Source: Anaerolineales bacterium (lineage in GTDB: Bacteria; Chloroflexota; Anaerolineae; 4572-78; J111). From it: 6,330 bases of DNA. The translations under genes were made by a program, and so were the position numbers. This document shows positions 1-5,600 of this stretch, in pieces; the stretch's first letter is position 1, and each line of letters starts with the position of its first letter. The notes under the pieces are model-generated. The model was given only the letters and a program-made list of their open reading frames with translations, made no database searches and was not told where the DNA came from. The DNA lies in the NCBI GenBank assembly GCA_012032575.1, contig JAAUSP010000453.1, forward strand, positions 1 through 6,330, written 5' to 3'.

Positions 1-59
1 TGGAGCCGTTTGAGCAATGCTTCCAATTCACCCTTCCGCAGGCTTAGCCTGATCTGCAT
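1..59 (-). CDS. 5' end of a divergent gene, possibly an IS630-like transposase (partial)
   Basis: Only the first 19 codons lie in the window; the gene runs off the left edge. Reading leftwards from the ATG at 59-57 gives MQIRLSLRKGELEALLKRL, an amphipathic, basic, leucine-rich start without a stop. A very strong ribosome binding site (GAGGAGGTG, 74-66 on the minus strand) lies six bases upstream of the ATG, which is the main reason to call this real. The style of the N-terminus (a short beta strand, then a Lys/Glu/Leu-rich helix) resembles the helix-turn-helix start of some IS630-family transposases, recalled from memory and not verified. It could equally be a small regulator or another hypothetical protein. 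The gene is divergent from the ATPase gene at 264. Confidence 0.55.
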   Translation of the reverse strand, partial: MQIRLSLRKGELEALLKRL

Positions 60-65
60 TTGAAA

Positions 66-74
66 CACCTCCTC
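66..74 (-). promoter_or_regulatory. Strong ribosome binding site of the minus-strand gene
   Basis: The minus strand reads GAGGAGGTG here, nearly a full anti-Shine-Dalgarno match, followed by six bases and then ATG at 59-57. It fixes the start of the truncated left-hand gene. Confidence 0.65.
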
Positions 75-102
75 AATGAATTTGCGGTTACTTCATTGAA
101 GT
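73..102. repeat. Inverted repeat and palindrome in the divergent intergenic region
   Basis: TCAATGAA at 73-80 is repeated in inverse orientation as TTCATTGA at 92-99, separated by 11 bases. The right arm is also part of a 13-base palindrome, ACTTCA-T-TGAAGT, at 90-102. The element overlaps the 5' leader of the minus-strand gene, directly next to its ribosome binding site. It could be an operator, a leader hairpin, or part of a mobile-element end. What is seen is only the symmetry; the function is not known. Confidence 0.4.
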
Positions 103-250
103 TTAGATGTTTCTCAACTATGACCAAATTTCAATCGGGCTTTTCTTGTTCCAAAAGTTTTTCTGAATGTCTATATAAAGGATAATTCAACCATAAGTTG
201 TCAGTCTTTCAAGTAATTCGTCTGTTATTTGCCGCCTTAATTCAGTTGTA
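103..250 (+). promoter_or_regulatory. AT-rich probable promoter region for the ATPase gene
   Basis: This stretch between the two divergent genes has no convincing reading frame of its own and is much richer in A and T than the genes around it. TATATAAA at 172-179 and GATAAT at 181-186 look like possible -10 elements, and TTGTTC at 146-151 is a possible -35 element, but the spacing is not ideal (20 bases to TATATA). A promoter firing rightwards is expected here from the gene layout; the exact boxes are uncertain. A TTG at 198 is in frame with the ATPase gene but has no ribosome binding site. Confidence 0.3.
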
Positions 251-252
251 CC

Positions 253-258
253 AGGAGG
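253..258 (+). promoter_or_regulatory. Ribosome binding site that fixes the ATPase start
   Basis: AGGAGG lies five bases upstream of the ATG at 264. This makes 264 the start in preference to the in-frame TTG at 198, whose extra residues (a hydrophobic, poorly supported 22-residue extension) would be translated through the ribosome binding site. Confidence 0.75.
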
Positions 259-263
259 AACTC

Positions 264-1641
264 ATGAATACTCCCAAAGCCATTCAAAATTTCCCCAAAA
301 CTTATCGCGCCAAAGAAATGCGAATTCTCGCCCAGTGGCTCAGAGCGGGCGAAAGTGGTTCGGTTGTGGGGTTGCCCGGCTGTGGGCGGAACAATCTGCT
401 CAATTTCTTGTGCTACCGCCCTGATGTGCTGCGTGGCGAGTATCTGGGTTCTGAAGCTGATCAAATCGTGGTTATCCCGGTTGATCTCAGCCACCTGCCA
501 ACCAATGATGCCGCCACCCTGTATCGAGTTATCCTGCGGGCTTTTTATTGGCTGCGCCAGCAGTTGCCGGATACCCTGCAAGAGCGTGTCACGGCACTCT
601 ACCTGGAGAACCGGGCGACCCAGGATCCTTTCCTCGCCCAAAGCGGCTTATATGAAATGCTTTTGGCCTTCAGGTCCGAAGGGGTACGGGTGGCACTGGT
701 ACTTAATCGCTTCGACCAGTTTTGCCAGGAAGCTGATCCCAGAATGTTTGCCACCTTGCGTAGTCTACGGGATAGTTTCAAGGAAGTGCTATCGCTCATC
801 GTTGGGCTGCATCGAGACATTATCTATCTGCCCAACCGTCAAGCTTTGGGCGACCTGTACCCAGTACTGGATAACAACGTCTGTTGGATCGGTTCGATGA
901 GTGAAGCCGACTCTCGTTGGGTCATTCAGCAAGCCATTCACGCCGCTCCCGAACGGCCCGGTGAGGTAGAAATCGAGCAAATCCTGGCTTTGAGTGGCGG
1001 CTTTCCCACGCTGCTGCGGTTTATTACGGGCTGGTGGCTTAATCAAACCCCCAAGCCGCCGCTTGACCGATGGCTTAGTCTGTTATCCGGCGAACCCCTG
1101 TTTGAACATCGCCTGAAAGAGTTATGGGATGGTTTAACCCAGGAAGAACAATCCATCCTGGCAGTTACATTTGCCGGAAAGAACCAGGTCGCCACACGGG
1201 TCAAGCCCGACTATCAGCGGATTTTGTCACACCTGGTCACGAAGGGTGTTGCGGCAAACAGACCAGGGCTGGCAGATGAGCAGCAAATTATGGGCCGATT
1301 TTATCGGGCGACAAGAAGCCAGCCCGGGAAAACTGGCCCTGAATGAGAAAACAGGGGTGATTACACACGGCTCAAAATCCTTGAAATTCTCCCCCCAGGA
1401 AAACACGCTGCTGGGCTACTTACTAAAACATCCTTACGAACGACATAGCTATAAAGATTTGATTCTGGAAATCTGGCCGGGCGATCACGATCCCAGAACG
1501 CAAAAACAGGCCCTCTTTCAGCTTGTTCGCAGCATCCGCGAAAAAATCGAGCCTAAGCCGGCGGTACCGTATTATCTGGTCAACTGGACCGATCAGCGCG
1601 ATGGCGGCTACCAGTTATTTCCCGAAGGTCAGCCGTTATAA
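264..1641 (+). CDS. STAND/AAA-like ATPase with C-terminal OmpR/PhoB-type winged helix, frame-disrupted
   Basis: The product is about 458 residues if one frame disruption near 1251 is repaired. Residues 10-160 form a P-loop NTPase core: GLPGCGRNN at residues 36-44 sits where Walker A belongs, but the usual Lys-Ser/Thr is Arg42-Asn43. VALVLNRFDQF (Asp151) is the probable Walker B strand. Residues 215-275 resemble the helical lid of STAND ATPases (SGGFPTLLRFI is a GxP-type motif). About residues 290-350 are a first winged-helix-like segment, and residues 355-458 match a Trans_reg_C winged helix (FSPQENTLLGYLL, the EIWPG turn, a recognition helix QLVRSIREKI and the C-terminal hairpin). No receiver domain or membrane segment is seen. 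As written, the first frame ends at 1346 (360 residues) and the winged helix lies in the next frame. The likely role is an NTP-dependent DNA-binding regulator or a conflict-system switch; its target is unknown. Confidence 0.75.
1248..1254 (+). other. Single-base frame disruption in the ATPase gene
   Basis: Upstream, the frame reads HLVTKGV to the GTT codon at 1248-1250. Downstream, the sensible continuation is RQTDQGWQMSSKLWADFI, starting with CGG at 1252. The G at 1251 is therefore either one base too many or the remnant of a codon missing two bases. If left unrepaired, the frame continues for about 31 low-quality residues to TGA at 1344-1346, and the winged helix is lost. No homopolymer run lies at the site. 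Confidence 0.75.
1327..1641 (+). other. OmpR/PhoB-type winged-helix domain coding segment
   Basis: In the frame used after 1251 this stretch codes for the order expected of a Trans_reg_C fold: a four-stranded N-terminal sheet (KLALNEKTGVITHG, then KSLKFSPQE), helix 1 (ENTLLGYLLKHP), helix 2 (SYKDLILEIWPG), helix 3 (QALFQLVRSIREKIE) and the wing with a terminal GGYQL strand. The GGYQL ending is typical of this DNA-binding family. It is preserved in sequence although cut off from its ATPase by the frame disruption, which argues that the disruption is recent or artefactual. Confidence 0.75.
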
Positions 1642-1738
1642 CCTCTACTTATTTTGATCAGCAGACTCTCAGCGCATACTGAGTGATTGTAGTTCAAAGT
1701 TGGAGTAGAATGAGAGGACAAATTGATTGAAAAAACCC
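1642..1738. other. Intergenic gap, no gene seen
   Basis: About 100 bases between the ATPase stop and the phosphatase ribosome binding site. A weak five-base inverted repeat (CTCAG 1668-1672 with CTGAG 1679-1683) is present without a T-run, so it is not a convincing terminator. The gap is long enough for a separate promoter, but no clear -35/-10 pair is visible. Read-through from the upstream gene remains possible. Confidence 0.5.
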
Positions 1739-1743
1739 GGAGG
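1739..1743 (+). promoter_or_regulatory. Ribosome binding site of the phosphatase gene
   Basis: GGAGG is followed by two adjacent in-frame ATG codons at 1746 and 1749. The spacing is only two bases to the first ATG and five bases to the second, so the second is the more likely start. Confidence 0.7.
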
Positions 1744-1748
1744 TAATG

Positions 1749-2564
1749 ATGTCTTCAAACTCTTCTCCTCATCCCCAACCAGAGTTCCTGGCTGATCTTA
1801 TCCAGCAAGCCGAAAGCTGGGCCAGACAGGCAGGTCAAATCGCGCTACGCGATTTCAAGAAGGTCAGGCCGATCTCGTCAAAAGCTGACGAGACGTTGTT
1901 GACAACTACTGATATAGAAATCGAACAGTATCTTACCCATCAGATTCGGACAACCTTTCCCAACCACAACCTACTAGCTGAAGAAGGGGCCCAACGTCAC
2001 ACTTCTTCACTCTATACCTGGATTGTTGATCCACTGGACGGTACAACGGCTTTTGTGCATGGCTTGCCCGGCTGGGGAATTTCGCTGGCGCTGCTCTATC
2101 AAGGCCATCCTATCTTTGGGCTTTATTACATGCCGCTTTTAGATGACTTAACTTATGCCACCTCCCAAACGGCCATCTGCAACAACGAACCGTTACAAAG
2201 AACTGTGCGGACGGATTGGAATGATAACGGATTTTTAGCCGTCAATACCAGTGCCCACCACGATTTTGAGATAAACATTCCCCGTATCCGAGCCTTAGGC
2301 AGTATCTCTGCCAATCTGGTTTACACCGCACGCGGTTCAGCCACAGCCGCTTTTATTCCTAAAGCCTATTTGTGGGATTTGGCTGCTGGAGTATTGATCT
2401 TGACCAGAGCTGGGGGTGAATTGCGTTACCTGTCAGGCCGGATAGTTGATTTGGCCGAACTGCTGGATGGTCGGTTGGTCACGGAGCCGATCGTGGCCGG
2501 GCATCCAGTGGTGTTGGAGGGGTTGGGAGAGAAAATTAAAGGGCGCAGCGATGGGCCGGGGTAA
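1749..2564 (+). CDS. Inositol monophosphatase family phosphatase
   Basis: This is an intact gene of about 271 residues (272 if the ATG at 1746 is used), the usual length for the family. The metal-dependent phosphatase signatures are all present, counted from the first ATG: TTTD at 53-56, AEEG at 78-81 with the metal-binding Glu, the hallmark DPLDGTT at 95-101 with both metal-binding Asp residues, GSISANLVYTARG at 185-197, and WDLAAG at 210-215 with the last metal-binding Asp, followed by the AGG turn. The enzyme should hydrolyse a small phosphate monoester with Mg2+ in the cytoplasm. Family members act on inositol-1-phosphate, sugar phosphates, histidinol phosphate or 3'-phosphoadenosine phosphate, and the sequence does not settle which. 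It lies between two NTPase genes on the same strand, 46 bases before the next one. Its link to them is unknown. Confidence 0.93.
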   Translation: MSSNSSPHPQPEFLADLIQQAESWARQAGQIALRDFKKVRPISSKADETLLTTTDIEIEQYLTHQIRTTFPNHNLLAEEGAQRHTSSLYTWIVDPLDGTTAFVHGLPGWGISLALLYQGHPIFGLYYMPLLDDLTYATSQTAICNNEPLQRTVRTDWNDNGFLAVNTSAHHDFEINIPRIRALGSISANLVYTARGSATAAFIPKAYLWDLAAGVLILTRAGGELRYLSGRIVDLAELLDGRLVTEPIVAGHPVVLEGLGEKIKGRSDGPG

Positions 2565-2610
2565 AGCTTTGAAAATACCCGCTTGAAATCCACAATCGAG
2601 AGAGAGGCGT

Positions 2611-5600
2611 ATGAATCCAGGTGTTGTTTTCGCGGATCGTTTGGAAACCCTGTTACCTAATCAACCCGATCTGGCGTCGAGGCTGTCAGAAATATTTGCA
2701 GGTCAGGGCTACGAGGTAATCTCGGTCGAAAAAGCATTGAAGCAAGGCGAGCAGTGGGTCTTGTGGGTCACGCCTGAGGCTCAGGCAACCTCGCCGCTGA
2801 TCGTCAAAGTGACCTCCGGCGAGATTCTCAGTTCGCCGCTGCTCGAAAACTCCAATCATTTGAGCCTGCCACCCCAGGCCACCGACATTTTACAGGTGAT
2901 GTTTGCCGGCTACGGGCGGGTGGTGTTGAAGGAGGAATTTGGAGCCGGTTTGAGTGGCAGCCGGGTTTTTCTGGTGCGTCCCATCCGGTTGGAGGCCGGG
3001 GAAGATCGGGCCGAACTGCCGGTGGTGGTCAAGTTTGCTTCCAGCAGCCTCATCGAAAAAGAGTGGCGGGCTTTTAAGAGTAGTATCCACCACGTTCTGC
3101 CGGGGATCGTCGAGATCCGAGGCGAACCGGTCTTCCTGACCGATCAAGATTGGGCCGGTCTGTGTTATCCCCTCTTGGGCAGCGGCACCTTTGAGATTGC
3201 CAGTTTGCGGGCTTATTGTCGCCAGGCCGATACCCCGGATATCCGCTTTGTGCTGGGCCGGTTGATGAAAATCATCCAGGAAATGGCCCAGCACAGCCGC
3301 CACAAACCTGAATTTCACCTGGGCAAAAGTTACGACCCTATTCTGCCGGTCAATTTGCTGGTCGAGCCTCAACCGTCGCCGCCAGGAATGACCCCCCAGG
3401 TTATCACCCCCGGCCTGCCGCCGACTTTGCCTCCCTCCCCCGGCGACTACGTGCGTTTACAAGGGTTTGCTCTCATAAAATTTGATCCGACCCATCAAAC
3501 CGCCACCCTCAATCACCCCCGCGCTGCTGCGGACGGCTTTAGCTCCTATGTGGTGCGGGTGCAAGGGATCGCCGGCCGCCGGGTGAGGTCATCGAAGGTC
3601 GGGTCATTGAAACGCGGTCAAGCCTGTTAGCCGCCGAAGGCGGCTGAAGCCCTGGGGCCAACCCTGAATCTGGCCGAAGCGAGTCTGGCTTTGCCCGACG
3701 GCAGCCGCCTGCCCAATCCACTGCTGGCTCTGCCGGAACTGCTCAAAGTGAGCCGCCATGTCCGGGTGGGCGAAATTCACGGGGATTTGAACCTGGAAAA
3801 TATTATGGTTGACCCGGCGGTGCGCGATGTCAGCCTGATTGACTTTGCCGAAGCGCGCCGGGATCACGTTCTGCACGACTTTCTGCGGTTGGAGACGGAG
3901 ATCATGACCAAGCTGGTGGCCGAACTGTGCCACCAGCACGGTTTAGCCCCCGCGCCGCTGATCAGCTATTTTTACCAGCAGGCGCATTGGGCCGCCTTTT
4001 ACCCGGATCAATACGAAGTGCAGCCCTTTCATCCGGCCCTGGCAAAGCCGTTAGCTATGCTGATGCTCATCCGCCAAACGGCTCGCCAGTTTTTCTTCAA
4101 AGTTAATGACCCGACCGAGTATTACCAGGGGTTAGCCCTTTACATGTTGGGGGCCTTAAAGTTTACGAATTTGAAACACGCCCCCGAAGCGCCGCTGCCC
4201 AAGCAAATTGCCTTTTGGGGAGCGGCGGTGGCCGTCGGATTTTATACCGGCGCATTGGAGCAGGGCGTCCCCGACTGTCCTTATCGCGGCCTGGAATTTT
4301 TTGACGTTCAACACGCCCCTTACTTTTTTGGCCGCGAGGCGTTAACCAGGCGGCTGCTGACCAAAATCGAACAGGCCCTGGAGCCAGCGGAAGTGGACAC
4401 ACCGCGCTTTCTGGCGATCATCGGCCCGTCGGGCAGCGGCAAATCCTCCCTGGCTCGAGCCGGGTTGGTTGCGGCGATCCAACGAGGCGAAATCAGAGGC
4501 AGCCGGGCCTGGCCAGTGGCCATCTTTCGGCCGGGGGTGAAACCGCTGGCCAGCCTGGCCCAGGCCCTGACTGTCGCCACCCCCCAATCGCGCCATCTCT
4601 TTGATCCGCCCAATCTAGCCGGGGTGTTGGCCGAGGACGAACATGCTCTTCATCTGGCCGTGCGGCAACTGCTGTCCAGGCCGGACGATGACCGCTACTG
4701 CGTCTTGTTGGTGGATCAGTTTGAAGAAATTTTTACCCTATGCCGGGACGAGACCGATCGCCTGGCCCTACTGGCAAATTTACGGTACGCCGCTACCAGC
4801 GCGGAAAGCCGGACCATTGTGCTGTTGACCCTACGGGCCGACTTTTATGGCAAGTGTGCCGCCTACCCCGCATTGGCCCAACTCCTGTCCGATCATCAGG
4901 CTCTCGTCGGGCCGATGTTGCCGGACGAGTTGCGGCGGGCAATTGAAGCTCCGGCCCGCCAGTCCATCTGCTTTTTTGAGGCCGGCCTGCCCCAAAAGCT
5001 GCTCGATGATGTCCAGAGTCAAGCCGGGGGGTTGCCCCTGCTGCAATACGCCCTGCGGGAATTGTGGGGGCGTCAAGACCGGCGACGATTGACCCACACT
5101 GCTTATGAAGCGATTGGCCGGGCCACCGGAGCGTTGCAACAACGGGCCGAAGCGGTTTATGAACATCTGACTGAAACCGAGCGGCAAATCTGCCGCCGTC
5201 TCTTTTTACGCTTGACCCAACCGGGCGAGGAAACCGAAGACACCAAGCGCCGGGTCGCCTGGCCGGAACTTCTGCCGGCGGCCGGCAACCCGATGGTCAT
5301 CGAGTCGGTCGTGCGCCGGCTGGCGGCCCCCGAAACCCGCTTGATTGTGATCACCGGTGATAAAGAAGCCGTTGTGGAAGTGGCCCACGAAGCCTTGATC
5401 CGCAACTGGCCCCGCCTGCAAGGCTGGCTGGATGAAGATCGTGAAGCAGTGTTAACCCATCGCCGCTTGACCGAAGCCGCGTTGGAGTGGCAGCGCCATG
5501 ACCAGGACGCTAGCTATCTGTACCGCGATAGCCGCCTGGGGCAGGCCGAAGCTTGGGCGGTCGAATACGGGGACGATTTGAATGCCCTGGAACGAGATTT

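Larger units (their letters stand above)
3370..3660 (+). other. Proline-rich linker plus beta-rich insertion inside the kinase-like domain
   Basis: Between the helix QEMAQHS and the catalytic loop lies about 97 extra residues. The first part is proline-rich (PQPSPPGMTPQVITPGLPP), and from 3442 a run of alternating hydrophobic strands follows (DYVRLQGFALIKF, QTATLN, SYVVRVQG, then GEVIEGRVIETR in the repaired frame). This pattern would suit a small beta barrel such as an OB-like fold. The fold assignment is inference from the strand pattern only. Both indels of the gene lie at the end of this insertion. Confidence 0.5.
2905..4180 (+). other. Phosphotransferase (APH/choline-kinase-like) domain
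   Basis: Residues about 99-520 of the large protein. FGAGLSGSRVFLV (110-122) resembles a glycine-rich nucleotide loop, PVVVKF holds the expected ATP-binding Lys141, and Glu149/Glu151 in the following helix could form the salt bridge. The catalytic loop HGDLNLENIMVD (3778-3813) has the Asp and Asn of the Brenner-type motif, and LIDFAEARRD (from 3835) has the metal-binding Asp of the DFG position. All key residues are therefore present, so activity is plausible. The substrate is unknown; it may be a small molecule, a protein or a nucleotide. Similar kinase-like domains are linked to STAND NTPases in described 'ternary complex associated' systems, but that match is recalled, not checked. Confidence 0.7.

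Noticed and set aside
198..263. Start of the ATPase at TTG 198
   Set aside because: There is no ribosome binding site upstream of 198, while AGGAGG is placed ideally before ATG 264.
355..900. Plus-strand 181-codon open frame overlapping the ATPase
   Set aside because: It is a Cys/Trp/Ser-rich out-of-frame reading of the ATPase gene without a ribosome binding site.
1668..1683. Terminator between the ATPase and phosphatase genes
   Set aside because: The stem has only five pairs and no T-run follows.
2890..3372. Minus-strand 160-codon open frame
   Set aside because: It lies opposite the kinase-like domain, whose plus-strand reading has clear motifs. The minus-strand product shows no recognisable domain.
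3628..3645. Stop codon followed by a hairpin as a true gene end with terminator
   Set aside because: The kinase catalytic loop and the same reading frame follow directly, there is no T-run after the stem, and two one-base indels explain the stop.
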